Below are positions 7,738-16,781 of a stretch of 64,000 nt of DNA, one piece after another. Numbering within the stretch: position 1 is the first letter of the stretch; each line of letters opens with the position of its first letter. This DNA comes from Nocardiopsis sp. YSL2 (GTDB lineage Bacteria > Actinomycetota > Actinomycetes > Streptosporangiales > Streptosporangiaceae), in the NCBI RefSeq assembly GCF_030555055.1, contig NZ_JAMOAO010000001.1, forward strand, positions 620,001 through 684,000, in the 5' to 3' direction. The position numbers and the translations under genes were made by a program. The notes under the pieces are model-generated. The model worked only from the letters and a program-made list of their open reading frames with translations. It ran no database searches and was not told the origin of the DNA.

Positions 7738-9150
7738 TCAGCAGGCGCTCTCCTCGTCGGCCGCGGCGGTGGAGCCGCCCAGGTCCTCGGTGACCGACAC
7801 CTCGGACCCCGCGTCGGCGAAGCCCGCCCAGTCGGCGCCGATGACCAGTTCGAGGGTCTGCTCCAGCCCTTCGGCCTCCGCGGTCTCGGCCTGGTCCAGG
7901 GAACCGGCCAGAAGCTCCGCCGCGGTCTCCTCGCCCGGCGCGTAGTACACGGTGGTGGCCTCGGGGAAGCGCTCCACGGGGTTGCCCGTCCCCGTGACCG
8001 CGTAACCCTCGCCGAGCAGGACGCCCTCCACCTCGGCGGCCAGCCCCCCGATGCCCGTGTTGTTGAGGACCTCCACGGAGATCTCGGAGGGGTCCGGAGC
8101 CGCCTCGGCCTCCTCGCCGCCGGCGTCCTCCTCGTCCTCCTCCGGCATGAGGGTGCCGTTGTTGACCGCCTCGAACAGCGCCGGGGCGTCGGCGCTCATG
8201 ATGATGCGGTTGGGGTCGGCCGGGTGCTGGCCGTTGGGGACGGTGACGAACTGGACCCGCTCCAGGTCGACCTCGCGCATGGAGATGGCGATGTCGGCCA
8301 TCGTGTCGATGGTCAGCTCCTCGTCGGTGGTGATCGAGTCGGTGACGGCGCCGAGGAAGTTCGTGACGGTCACGGGACTGGACATCACCTCGCTGCTGAG
8401 GACCTGGCGCAGCATGGCGCCCATGAACTCCTGCTGGCGCCCGATCCGGGACAGGTCGCTGCCGTCGCCCTGGCCGTAGCGCGAGCGCACGAAGCCCAGG
8501 GAGTCCTCGCCGTTGAGCGTCTGGCGCCCGGCCTCCAGGTTCAGGTGGGCCTTGGGGTCGTCGATCGGCTCGGGGACGCACATCTCCACCCCGCCGATGG
8601 CGTTCACGATCTCCTTGAAGCCGCCGAAGTCCATCATGACGAAGTGGTCCAGGTGCACGCCGGTCACCTGCTCGACGGTGGTCCACTGGCAGCCGATCCC
8701 GCCGAAGGTCATCGCCGAGTTGAGCATGCCGCTCTGGGCGCTCATCCCGTCGTACCCCTCGGAGGGCTCGCAGCCGGGCAGGTCGACGACCAGGTCCCGG
8801 GGCAGGTTCACCAGCGTGGCCGCGCCGCTGTCGACGTTGACGCTGGCGATGACCATGGTGTCGGGGCGCTCGCCCTCCGCCTCGCCGTACTCGGCGTTCT
8901 CACCCGAGCGCACGTCGGAGCCGATGATGAGGATGTTCATCACGCCCTCCACGCTGGTCGGGCGGTCCCACTCGTCGGTGTCCACCTCCGCGGTGGTGAT
9001 GTTGCCGACGATGCCCTGGTACCAGGTGTAGCCGCCCAGGCTCGCGATGATGGCCAGCGCGGTGGCCGCGCAGGCGACCCACTGGCCCGTGGACAGCCGG
9101 GCGGCGCTGAGGACGCCCGAGGGGCGAGGGGCGGAGCGTTTGCCAGCCAT
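7738..9150 (-). CDS. LytR-CpsA-Psr (LCP) family cell-wall glycopolymer ligase, copy 2
   Basis: A 470-residue paralogue of the neighbouring LCP protein with the same order: short basic tail, one membrane helix (about 24-44), LCP domain, acidic linker (PEEDEEDAGGEE) and LytR_C domain (EISVEVLNNTGIGGLAAEV). Conserved pieces include LIIGSDVRSGEN, NLPRDLVVDLP and FVRSRYGQGDGSDLSRIGRQQ. It should also attach teichoic-acid-like or other glycopolymers to peptidoglycan. The start at 9150 has AAGG at a good distance. The two genes are separated by 158 nt and each carries its own upstream CGGATGCTA element, so they are a tandem duplication rather than a simple operon. Confidence 0.9.
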   Translation of the reverse strand: MAGKRSAPRPSGVLSAARLSTGQWVACAATALAIIASLGGYTWYQGIVGNITTAEVDTDEWDRPTSVEGVMNILIIGSDVRSGENAEYGEAEGERPDTMVIASVNVDSGAATLVNLPRDLVVDLPGCEPSEGYDGMSAQSGMLNSAMTFGGIGCQWTTVEQVTGVHLDHFVMMDFGGFKEIVNAIGGVEMCVPEPIDDPKAHLNLEAGRQTLNGEDSLGFVRSRYGQGDGSDLSRIGRQQEFMGAMLRQVLSSEVMSSPVTVTNFLGAVTDSITTDEELTIDTMADIAISMREVDLERVQFVTVPNGQHPADPNRIIMSADAPALFEAVNNGTLMPEEDEEDAGGEEAEAAPDPSEISVEVLNNTGIGGLAAEVEGVLLGEGYAVTGTGNPVERFPEATTVYYAPGEETAAELLAGSLDQAETAEAEGLEQTLELVIGADWAGFADAGSEVSVTEDLGGSTAAADEESAC

Positions 9151-9258
9151 ACGTACCTTCGGCAGGGTGCGGTGGGACGCGGGGGAGCACGGGGAGGTGC
9201 GGGGGATTCGGCTGACGGGACGGACGGGAAGGCGACACCGTCCGGGTCAGGCGATGAA

Positions 9259-9267
9259 CGGATGCTA
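9259..9267 (-). promoter_or_regulatory. CGGATGCTA element upstream of LCP copy 2
   Basis: Second copy of the nonamer described at 7671-7679, extended here to CGGATGCTAA. It lies 109 nt upstream of the start at 9150 and reads as a TAGCAT -10 candidate on the minus strand. Confidence 0.4.
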
Positions 9268-9329
9268 ACAGCAGGTCCGGGGTGCTCCGCACGCACCCGG
9301 GCGCGGATCCATCCGGCTCCGCCCCGGCC

Positions 9330-9812
9330 TCAGAAGCGGGTGGCCACGGTCCCGGCGGCCCGGTCGTGCAGTCCGCGGGTGTCGCGGTCGTAGATGACGG
9401 CCGGGATCACCAGGCACAACAGCAGTGTGCGCACGGCCATGGACACGAACCACGGCCAGGACCGCTCCCCCGTGGCGGTGATGCCCACGCCGACGAGGCG
9501 GCGGCCGAAGGTCGTGCCGAAAAGCGTCAGCAGCAGGATGTTCATCGCCGCGAACACCACCAGGGCGGTGTTGCCGACCAGGGTCGAGGCCGCTTCCGGG
9601 ACGGAGAGCCCGGCACCGATGAGCCCCGCGCCGTAGGCGCCCCAGGCGACCAGCAGGGCCAGGATCCAGTCCAGGGCCAGTCCGACGAGGCGGCGGCCGA
9701 CGCCCGGCACCGATCCGGTCCCGGTCTCCGGCAGGCCCAGCCGGTTGCCCCGGTAGCGGAAGTCGTCGTCGGGGTCGGCGGCCTCGGTACCGCTCCGGCG
9801 CTTGTCAGTCAT
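9330..9812 (-). CDS. RDD family membrane protein
   Basis: A 160-residue protein with three to four membrane segments. The RDD-domain signatures are present: a first helix beginning GVGRRLVGLALDWILALL, the FGTTFGRRLVGV turn, and the C-terminal YDRDTRGLHDRAAGT that ends this family. Function is unknown; some RDD proteins act in ion or osmotic transport. ATG at 9812 is chosen, but a GTG three codons upstream (9821) is equally possible because neither has a clear ribosome-binding site. It is divergent from glnA, the arrangement seen from memory in Streptomyces (SCO2197/SCO2198). Confidence 0.85.
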   Translation of the reverse strand: MTDKRRSGTEAADPDDDFRYRGNRLGLPETGTGSVPGVGRRLVGLALDWILALLVAWGAYGAGLIGAGLSVPEAASTLVGNTALVVFAAMNILLLTLFGTTFGRRLVGVGITATGERSWPWFVSMAVRTLLLCLVIPAVIYDRDTRGLHDRAAGTVATRF

Positions 9813-10017
9813 GCCGTCCACGCTATCCGCACGGTGGCGGCGACCGGTTGCGGGGCTGTGACCGAACGCGGTGGCGTCCGAGGCGGAACGCCGCGGGTGG
9901 GAGCATGGCGTATGCCACAGGAGCGACCACGGACAGTGGGCAGAACACCCTGTTTTAGGGTGATCCGTGGTGGAATCACCGAGTCAAGCGTGTTGGTCTG
10001 CGAAAACACCTGGCTCC

Positions 10018-10055
10018 GTAACATGCAGGAAACAATAGAGACATGGCGCGGAAAT
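10018..10055 (+). promoter_or_regulatory. GlnR box upstream of glnA
   Basis: GTAAC-N6-GAAAC-N6-GACAT-N6-GAAAT runs from 10018 to 10055 with an exact 11-nt period. It fits the actinomycete GlnR consensus gTnAC-N6-GaAAC repeated twice, with the first half perfect and the second degenerate. It lies 113 nt upstream of the glnA start. The rest of the 346-nt RDD/glnA gap (9822-10167) shows only a small GGTGAT/ATCACC hairpin at 9959-9980 and no other clear element. Confidence 0.75.
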
Positions 10056-10167
10056 GACGCGCTCCTAGCTTCGATGACGAAGCCGGGAGACGTCGCGTGT
10101 TCCGACATGTCCGCGATGGGGCGGACCCGGTGATCCGGCGTCTCAGCCACCTGCACGGAGGTTCGTT

Positions 10168-11592
10168 TTGTTCAGCAGCATCAGCGAGGTGCTCGACTTT
10201 ATCCGCGACGAGGACGTCAAGTTCCTCGACGTCCGCTTCACGGACCTGTTCGGGGGCGTGAACCACGTCACCCTCCCGATCGAGAACGTCGACGAGGGCA
10301 CGTTCAAGGACGGCCAGATGTTCGACGGGTCGTCGATCCGCGGCTTCCAGGCCATCCACGAGTCCGACATGCTGCTGCTCCCCGACCTGAGCACCGGTGT
10401 CGTGGACCCGTTCCGCAAGCACAAGACGCTGAACATGACGTTCTTCGTCCACGACCCGCTCACGCTGGAGTCCTACAGCCGCGACCCCCGCAACGTGGCG
10501 CGCAAGGCCGAGGCCTACCTCGCCAGCTCCGGCGTCGCCGACACCGCGTTCTTCGGCCCCGAGGCCGAGTTCTACATCTTCGACGACGTCAAGTTCGAGA
10601 CCCGCTCGAACACCGGCTTCTACGAGATCGACTCCATCGAGGGCGCCTGGAACACCGGCTCCGCGGTCGAGGGCGGCAACCGCGGCTACCGTCCGCGCTA
10701 CAAGGGCGGCTACTTCCCCGTCGAGCCGGTCGACCACTACAGCGACCTGCGCTCCGACATGGTCCGCACCCTGATCGACTCCGGCGTCGACGTCGAGCTC
10801 CAGCACCACGAGGTCGGCACCGCCGGCCAGGCCGAGATCGGCATCCGTTTCGGCACCCTGCTCCAGCAGGCCGACAAGGTGCAGCTGTACAAGTACATCG
10901 TCAAGAACGTCGCCAACGAGGCGGGCAAGACGGCCACGTTCATGCCCAAGCCGCTCTTCGGTGACAACGGCTCCGGCATGCACTGCCACCAGAGCCTGTG
11001 GAAGGACGGCGAGCCGCTGTTCTTCGACGAGTCCGGCTACGGCCAGCTCTCCGACACGGCCCGCTACTACATCGGCGGCCTGCTCAAGCACGCCTCCGCG
11101 CTGCTGGCCTTCACCAACCCCACGGTGAACTCCTACCACCGCCTGGTGCCCGGCTACGAGGCCCCGATCAACCTGGTCTACAGCCAGCGCAACCGCTCGG
11201 CCTGCATCCGCCTGCCGCTGACCGGGTCGAACCCGAAGGCCAAGCGCATCGAGTTCCGCGTGCCGGACCCCTCGGCCAACCCGTACCTGGCCTTCTCGGC
11301 CATGATGATGGCGGGCCTGGACGGCATCAAGAACAAGATCGAGCCGCCGGAGCCGGTCGACAAGGACCTGTACGAGCTTCCGCCCGCGGAGGCCCAGGCC
11401 ATCAAGACCGTCCCGGCGTCCCTGGACGAGGCGCTGGAGGCCCTGGAGGCCGACCACGAGTTCCTGCTCGAGGGCGGCGTGTTCACCAAGGACCTCCTGG
11501 AGACCTACATCGACTTCAAGCGCACCGAGGAGATCGACTCCCTGCGTCTGCGTCCGCACCCGCGCGAGTTCGAGCTCTACTACGACATCTAG
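10168..11592 (+). CDS. glnA: Glutamine synthetase type I (GlnA)
   Basis: GlnA makes glutamine from glutamate, ammonia and ATP and is the central nitrogen-assimilation enzyme. The 474-residue length and motifs are those of dodecameric GSI-beta: [10 protein letters not shown] near residue 50, EAEFYIFDD, the ATP-site stretch [16 protein letters not shown], the glutamate-flap region [17 protein letters not shown], and the adenylylation site [10 protein letters not shown] with its modified tyrosine near residue 394. The TTG start at 10168 is supported by GGAGG (10157-10161) six nt upstream. The GlnR box and the neighbouring glnE give transcriptional and post-translational control. Confidence 0.97.
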   Translation: MFSSISEVLDFIRDEDVKFLDVRFTDLFGGVNHVTLPIENVDEGTFKDGQMFDGSSIRGFQAIHESDMLLLPDLSTGVVDPFRKHKTLNMTFFVHDPLTLESYSRDPRNVARKAEAYLASSGVADTAFFGPEAEFYIFDDVKFETRSNTGFYEIDSIEGAWNTGSAVEGGNRGYRPRYKGGYFPVEPVDHYSDLRSDMVRTLIDSGVDVELQHHEVGTAGQAEIGIRFGTLLQQADKVQLYKYIVKNVANEAGKTATFMPKPLFGDNGSGMHCHQSLWKDGEPLFFDESGYGQLSDTARYYIGGLLKHASALLAFTNPTVNSYHRLVPGYEAPINLVYSQRNRSACIRLPLTGSNPKAKRIEFRVPDPSANPYLAFSAMMMAGLDGIKNKIEPPEPVDKDLYELPPAEAQAIKTVPASLDEALEALEADHEFLLEGGVFTKDLLETYIDFKRTEEIDSLRLRPHPREFELYYDI

Positions 11593-11604
11593 GTCGGTGT
11601 CGGC

Positions 11605-11633
11605 CGGCCCGTTCCGCTCGCTCGGACGGGCCG
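11605..11633 (+). terminator. Hairpin terminator after glnA
   Basis: An 11-bp GC stem with one bulged base (arms CGGCCCGTTCCG and CGGACGGGCCG, 11605-11616 with 11623-11633) begins 13 nt after the glnA stop. Confidence 0.7.
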
Positions 11634-11660
11634 ACGGGCCAGGAACACAGCAGTTCCCCG

Positions 11661-11723
11661 GAGTGGCGCGCCCGAGGCGCGCCACTCCCCCACGGGGCCG
11701 GTATCCGTTCGGATACCGGCCCC
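11661..11723 (+). terminator. Two further perfect hairpins between glnA and glnE
   Basis: A 12-bp stem with a CGA loop (11661-11672/11676-11687) is followed after 6 nt by a 13-bp stem with a GTTC loop (11694-11706/11711-11723). Together with the hairpin at 11605 they make three consecutive stems in a 160-nt gap. The last ends only 15 nt before the glnE -10 box, so it may be part of the glnE promoter region rather than a terminator. Confidence 0.55.
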
Positions 11724-11738
11724 GACCGGTTTCGGGAC

Positions 11739-11744
11739 TACCGT
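11739..11744 (+). promoter_or_regulatory. Likely -10 box of a leaderless glnE transcript
   Basis: TACCGT (11739-11744) is followed by exactly six bases and then the GTG start at 11751, the spacing seen when transcription starts on the initiation codon. No Shine-Dalgarno sequence precedes that GTG. Confidence 0.45.
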
Positions 11745-11750
11745 TGACGC

Positions 11751-14700
11751 GTGGCAAGGGACGGAATCAACACCATGACGGCAGGCGCACTCGCCAGGCG
11801 CGGCTTCAGTGACAGCACCCGGGCCCTGCGCCTGATGACCGAGGCGGGCCTGAACGCCGAGGCCGACACCGACGTCATCAGCGACCTCGCGGCGGCCCCC
11901 GACCCCGACCAGGCCCTGCTCGGCCTGATCCGGGTCCTGGAGGCCTCCTCCGACCCCGACGAGATGCTCGCCGTGCTGCGCGAGGACCCCGATCTGCGGG
12001 CCCGGCTGTGCCGGGTGCTGGGGGCCAGCACGGCGCTGACCGACCACCTGGTCCGCCACCCCGGGGACTGGCGGGAGCTGCGGGGAGCCGACGCCGCCCG
12101 CTCCCCCGAGCCCGAGGAGCTGCGGCACGGACTGCTGCACACCGTGGGCGCCGACCCCAACGCGCGGGCGCCGCGGGCCGACCCCGTCGTGTCCGACGAC
12201 GGGTCGCTGCACGCCCTCAAGCACACCCTGCGCGTGGCCTACCGGCGGCGCGTCCTGCGCCTGGCCGGACGCGACCTGACGGGGCTGTGCACGGTCGACC
12301 AGGTCGCCGCGGAGCTCGCCGACCTGGCGGCCGCCACCCTGGACGCCGCGTTGGCGGTGGCGCGCGCGGAGTTCCCCGAGGACGCCGACCGCTGCCGCCT
12401 GGCCGTCATCGCGATGGGCAAGTGCGGCGGACGGGAGCTCAACTACGTCAGCGACGTGGACGTGGTGTTCGTGGCCGAGCCCACCGAGGAGCCCGGTTCC
12501 GACACACCCGTGGACGACCAGGCGGCGATGCGCTCGGCCACCCGGCTGGCCACGGCGATGATGCGGATCCCCTCCGAGACCGACGCCGAGGGCACCCTCT
12601 GGGAGGTGGACCCGGCGCTGCGCCCGGAGGGCAAGAACGGTCCCCTGGTACGGCCGTTGTCGGGCCACGTGGCCTACTACGAGCGCTGGGCCAAGACCTG
12701 GGAGTTCCAGGCACTGCTCAAGGCACGGCCCGTCGCGGGTGACATGGAGCTGGGCCGCGCCTACGAGGCCGCGATCGCCCCGATGGTGTGGGGGGCGACC
12801 GAGCGCGCCAACTTCGTCGAGGACGTACAGGCGATGCGCCGCCGCGTGGTGGCGCACATCCCGGTCGCGCACACCGAGCACGAGCTGAAGCTCGGGCCGG
12901 GCGGGCTGCGCGACATCGAGTTCTCCGTCCAACTGCTCCAGTTGGTGCACGGGCGCACGGACGAGCGACTGCGCTCGGGCAACACCCTCGACGCGCTGGC
13001 GGCCCTGTCCGAGCACGGGTACGTGGGCCGCGGCGACGCGGTGGGCCTGGCCGAGGCCTACCGGTTCCTGCGCCGGGTCGAGCACCTGCTGCAGCTGGAG
13101 CGGCTGCGGCGGACCCACCTGATGCCCGACCCCGCCAGCCCCGACGGCCCGCACCAGCTCCGGCGGCTGGGACGGTCGCTGGGCTACACGGCCGACCCCG
13201 TGCGGGAGCTGACCGAGGCGCGCCGCCGCGTGTCCTCGGAGGTGCGGCGCCTGCACGAGAAGCTGTTCTACCGGCCGCTGCTCAACGCGGTGGCCAAGCT
13301 GCCGGGCGAGGAGGCGCGGCTCACCCCCGAACAGGCCCGGGTACGCCTGGAGGCGCTGGGATTCGCCGATCCCGCGGGGGCGCTGCGCCACCTGGAGTCG
13401 CTGACGTCCGGGGTGTCGCGGCGCGCGGCGATCCAGCGCACCCTGCTGCCGGTCATGTTGGGCTGGTTCTCCGACGCGCCCGACCCCGACGCGGGGCTGC
13501 TCGGGTTCCGGCAGGTCAGTGACGCCCTGGGCACGACGCCCTGGTACCTGCGGCTGCTCCGCGACGACGTGCGGGTGGCCGAGCGGATGGCCTGGCTGCT
13601 GGGCACGAGCCGGTACGTGACGGAGCTGCTGCTGCGGGCCCCGGAGGCCGTGGGGATGCTCGCCGACGACGCCGACCTCACGCGGCGCAGGCCCGAGGTG
13701 CTGGCCGCGGAGGCCGAGGCGGCGCTGCGCCGCTACGACACGGCCGAGGAGTCGGTGGCGGCGGTGCGGGCGCTGCGCCGCCGCGAACTGCTGCGCACGG
13801 CCGTCGCGGACCTGCTGGAGGTGTCGACGGTCCAGGACGTGGGCTCGGCGCTCACCGATATCGCGGCGGTGACCATCGAGGCCGCGCTGCGCCTGGCCGT
13901 CAACCGCGTGGTGGCGGCCTCGGGCGACGAGCCGCTGACACGGGTGTGCGTCATCGCCATGGGCCGCTTCGGCGGCGGTGAGCTGACCTACGCCAGCGAC
14001 GCCGACGTGATGTACGTGCACGACCCCCTGCCGGGGGTCGAGACGGGCGCGGCCACCAGGCAGGCGCTGGAGGTGGTGCGCGAGCTGGCGCGACTGCTGG
14101 AGATGCCGGCCGCCGAGCCGCCGCTGAAGGTGGACACCGACCTGCGCCCGGAGGGGCGCAGCGGACCGGTCGTGCGCACTCTGGACTCCTACGCCGCCTA
14201 CTACGGCCGCTGGTCGCAGGTGTGGGAGAGCCAGGCACTGCTGCGCGCCCGCCCGATCGCCGGCGACCCGGAGCTGCGCCAGGCGTTCACCGCGCTCATC
14301 GACCCGATCCGCTACCCGGAGGGCGGGATCGACTCCGCGGCCGTGCTGGAGATCCGCAAGCTCAAGGCACGGATGGAGGCCGAGCGGCTGCCGCGCGGGG
14401 CGGATCCGACACTGCACACGAAGCTGGGCCGGGGCGGCCTGTCGGACGTGGAGTGGGTGGCGCAGCTGGTCCAGCTCCGCCACGCCCACGAGTACCCGGA
14501 CCTGCGCACGACGGGCACGCTGGAGGCCCTGGACGTGGCGGTGGCGCACGGGATGCTGGCCGCGGACGACGGTGTGGTGCTGGAGCAGGCCTGGCGTCTG
14601 GCCTCGCGGGTGCGCGGGATGGTCATGCTGGTGCGCGGCCGGCCCGGGGACTCGCTGCCCACGGACCTGCGGGTGCGTTCGGCGCTGGCCGAGGCGATGG

Positions 14701-14825
14701 GCTGCCGCAGCGGCGAGGGCGAGGACGACGTGTGGGAGGGCGCGGCCGAGCAGCTGGCCGAGGCCTACCTGCGCACGACGCGGCGGGCCCGCGCGGTGAT
14801 GGAGCGCGTGTTCTACGACGGCTGA
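11751..14825 (+). CDS. glnE: Bifunctional glutamine synthetase adenylyltransferase/deadenylase GlnE
   Basis: GlnE attaches AMP to, and removes it from, the GlnA tyrosine, switching the enzyme with nitrogen supply. The 1024-residue protein has two nucleotidyltransferase domains, each with the metal-binding G-G-R/G-E-L-x-Y-x-S-D-x-D pattern: CGGRELNYVSDVDVVF near residue 223 and FGGGELTYASDADVMY near residue 740. Each is followed by an RPEGKNGP/RPEGRSGP block and a GlnD-like helical domain. The GTG at 11751 fits a leaderless start; an ATG eight codons later (11775) with AAGGGA 13 nt upstream is the alternative. It follows its substrate gene glnA directly. Confidence 0.95.
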   Translation: MARDGINTMTAGALARRGFSDSTRALRLMTEAGLNAEADTDVISDLAAAPDPDQALLGLIRVLEASSDPDEMLAVLREDPDLRARLCRVLGASTALTDHLVRHPGDWRELRGADAARSPEPEELRHGLLHTVGADPNARAPRADPVVSDDGSLHALKHTLRVAYRRRVLRLAGRDLTGLCTVDQVAAELADLAAATLDAALAVARAEFPEDADRCRLAVIAMGKCGGRELNYVSDVDVVFVAEPTEEPGSDTPVDDQAAMRSATRLATAMMRIPSETDAEGTLWEVDPALRPEGKNGPLVRPLSGHVAYYERWAKTWEFQALLKARPVAGDMELGRAYEAAIAPMVWGATERANFVEDVQAMRRRVVAHIPVAHTEHELKLGPGGLRDIEFSVQLLQLVHGRTDERLRSGNTLDALAALSEHGYVGRGDAVGLAEAYRFLRRVEHLLQLERLRRTHLMPDPASPDGPHQLRRLGRSLGYTADPVRELTEARRRVSSEVRRLHEKLFYRPLLNAVAKLPGEEARLTPEQARVRLEALGFADPAGALRHLESLTSGVSRRAAIQRTLLPVMLGWFSDAPDPDAGLLGFRQVSDALGTTPWYLRLLRDDVRVAERMAWLLGTSRYVTELLLRAPEAVGMLADDADLTRRRPEVLAAEAEAALRRYDTAEESVAAVRALRRRELLRTAVADLLEVSTVQDVGSALTDIAAVTIEAALRLAVNRVVAASGDEPLTRVCVIAMGRFGGGELTYASDADVMYVHDPLPGVETGAATRQALEVVRELARLLEMPAAEPPLKVDTDLRPEGRSGPVVRTLDSYAAYYGRWSQVWESQALLRARPIAGDPELRQAFTALIDPIRYPEGGIDSAAVLEIRKLKARMEAERLPRGADPTLHTKLGRGGLSDVEWVAQLVQLRHAHEYPDLRTTGTLEALDVAVAHGMLAADDGVVLEQAWRLASRVRGMVMLVRGRPGDSLPTDLRVRSALAEAMGCRSGEGEDDVWEGAAEQLAEAYLRTTRRARAVMERVFYDG

Positions 14826-14841
14826 GCCGGGCCCACGAGCG

Positions 14842-14879
14842 GGCACCCCCGCGCCGGAGGAGTGTGGCGCGGGGGTGCC
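14842..14879. terminator. Terminator between glnE and the amylase gene
   Basis: A perfect 14-bp stem (14842-14855 with 14866-14879) and a 10-nt loop lie between two convergent stop codons. Confidence 0.8.
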
Positions 14880-14915
14880 GTGGGAGGGGCCGTGGAGTGA
14901 GGCGGCCCGGGTGGT

Positions 14916-16703
14916 TCAGTCGCGCCAGACGGGGGCGGAGTCGGGGCCGACGCGGTTGCCGCCGGACTCCCACTGGACGTTGCCGGCGCCGTCGACCTTG
15001 ACGAGCTTCCACTCGTCGTCGTCACCGATGGTGACCTCTCCGGTCCACTGCGGGTAGGTGCTGCCGTCGGTGGACAGCTTCACGCCGCTGGTGGGGTTCC
15101 AGGAGCCGAGGGCGTCGGTGTTGCCGACGACGTACACCTCCTGGCCCCAGTTGGTGTAGGCGGTGGCGGAGATCTCGAAGGTGTCGCTGCCGCCGTCGTC
15201 GTCGCAGTCGACGGGGTCGCAGACGCCGTCGACGTGGATGGCGACGGCGCCCTCGGCCGGGACCTCCACGGTGACCTGGCCGCCGGAGACGGTGGCCGAG
15301 CCGGTGCCCGCCGCGTTCTCGTACACGCCGTCGGGCATGGACGTGCTGGCGGTGACGTTCCAGGTGCCGCCGCCGGCGTTGAAGGCCGCGAAGCCGCGGT
15401 CACCGCGGTCGAAGGCGACCCGAGAGCTGCCGTCGGCGGCGCGCTGGGTGATGCCGGTGCCGTCGGTGGAGTTGCGGAAGGAGGCCATCCCCGCGACGGT
15501 GCCGTCGCGGTGCTCGCAGACCCAGTCGGCGTCGGCGCAGTCGCTGTCCTCGGTGATCCACCCGGCGGGGTTGCCGTCGACCTCGCCGACGCTGGGCGGG
15601 CCCTCGGTCTGGTTGTCGCCGAAGTCGTAGCTCGACATCACCACGGGGGTGCCGTAGGGGTGGGCGAGCATGAAGGCGGTGGCGAGGTGGTAGCGGTCGC
15701 CGTCCTTGTAGGTGAGGGTCGGCGTGTAGCGCTGGGTGTCGTGGTTGTCGACGAACACCATGGCCTCGTCGGCGGTCAGGCCCCCGTAGTCGGGCATGTC
15801 GACCAGTCCGGCGAGGTCGCCGCCGGCGAACTTGCCCGCGAAGTCGTTCTTGTAGTCGAAGTTGGTGACCTTGCCGTACGGGGTGTAGGCGGTGTAGGGC
15901 ACCGTCTGGTCGCCGTAGACCTCGTGGTAGACGTCGGGCTGCCCGCCGAAGCCGGGGACCTCGTTCAGTCCGCCGAAGATCGCCTCGACATCGGCCTCGG
16001 GAACGTGCTTGGAGGCGTCCACGCGGAATCCGCCCACGCCCATGTCCACGAGCCCGTTGAGGTAGCGCCGGAGCTGCTCACGCACGTGCGGGGTGGCGGT
16101 GTTCAGGTTCGAGAGCTCCAGGAGCTCACAGTTCTGGACCTCCCACTTGTCGTTCCAGTCGCTGATGGTCTCGAAGCAGGGGCCGAAGTCGTCACTGTCG
16201 TAGGCGGCGCTGCCGTCGCCGAACAGGTCCGGATTGGCGTACTTCTCCCACGCGGTGCCGTTGCTGCCGGTGCCCGAGCCGTTGCCGGTCATGTGGTTGA
16301 TGATGACGTCGGCGTAGATCCGGACGCCGTTGTCGCGGCACGTGGCGACCATGGCCTCGAACTCCGCCGCCGTGCCGCGCCGGGTGTTGTCGATCTGGTA
16401 GGAGACCGGCTGGTAGTCCTGCCACCAGGGGTAGTTGCCGCCCTCGGCGGAGGGGATGACCACGTGCTCCTGGGGCGGGGAGACCTGGACGCCGCCGAAC
16501 CCGTTCGGGCCGAGGAAGTCCTCGCACTCGGCGGCCACCGAGTCCCAGTTCCACTGGAACAGGTGGACGATCGTCCCGCCGTTCTGCTCGGCTGCGGGGA
16601 CCTCCGCGGGGGCGGGGGCGGCCGACGCCGGGGCCGGAGCCGCGAGAAGGCCGGCGGCCAGCGCCGCGGCCCCCGCGAGGGAGCCGAGTCTGCGTCTGTT
16701 CAT
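14916..16703 (-). CDS. Secreted GH13 alpha-amylase with C-terminal CBM20
   Basis: A 595-residue secreted endo-amylase that should hydrolyse alpha-1,4 bonds of starch. A signal peptide with basic MNRRR start, hydrophobic core and an ASA cleavage site covers about residues 1-31. GH13 regions follow in order: DVIINH (I), GFRVDASKH with the nucleophile Asp (II), EVYGD with the acid/base Glu (III) and FVDNHD (IV). After a beta-sheet C domain the last ~95 residues form a CBM20 starch-binding domain (WGQEVYVVGNTDALGSWNP). ATG at 16703 has AAGGAG seven nt upstream. The upstream dyad at 16761-16781 suggests LacI/MalR-family control by maltodextrins. Confidence 0.95.
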   Translation of the reverse strand: MNRRRLGSLAGAAALAAGLLAAPAPASAAPAPAEVPAAEQNGGTIVHLFQWNWDSVAAECEDFLGPNGFGGVQVSPPQEHVVIPSAEGGNYPWWQDYQPVSYQIDNTRRGTAAEFEAMVATCRDNGVRIYADVIINHMTGNGSGTGSNGTAWEKYANPDLFGDGSAAYDSDDFGPCFETISDWNDKWEVQNCELLELSNLNTATPHVREQLRRYLNGLVDMGVGGFRVDASKHVPEADVEAIFGGLNEVPGFGGQPDVYHEVYGDQTVPYTAYTPYGKVTNFDYKNDFAGKFAGGDLAGLVDMPDYGGLTADEAMVFVDNHDTQRYTPTLTYKDGDRYHLATAFMLAHPYGTPVVMSSYDFGDNQTEGPPSVGEVDGNPAGWITEDSDCADADWVCEHRDGTVAGMASFRNSTDGTGITQRAADGSSRVAFDRGDRGFAAFNAGGGTWNVTASTSMPDGVYENAAGTGSATVSGGQVTVEVPAEGAVAIHVDGVCDPVDCDDDGGSDTFEISATAYTNWGQEVYVVGNTDALGSWNPTSGVKLSTDGSTYPQWTGEVTIGDDDEWKLVKVDGAGNVQWESGGNRVGPDSAPVWRD

Positions 16704-16760
16704 GTTCGCTCCTTGGGGGGAGGGAGTTGCGCGGTGGGGCCGCGCTGCCACACCGCCGCT

Positions 16761-16781
16761 CTCTTGCAGACTCTGCAAGAG
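16761..16781 (-). promoter_or_regulatory. MalR/LacI-family operator upstream of the amylase gene
   Basis: Perfect 9-bp arms CTCTTGCAG and CTGCAAGAG flank a 3-nt ACT spacer. The CTTGCAG/CTGCAAG core resembles, from memory, operators of streptomycete amylase genes bound by MalR/Reg1. It lies 58 nt upstream of the start codon. The rest of the 382-nt gap to the next gene shows no other clear signal until the terminator at 17025. Confidence 0.65.

Noticed and set aside
11589..14846. A 1,085-codon minus-strand frame opposite glnE
   Set aside because: It mirrors GlnE codons, has low-complexity His/Gln/Arg-rich translation and no domain I recognise.
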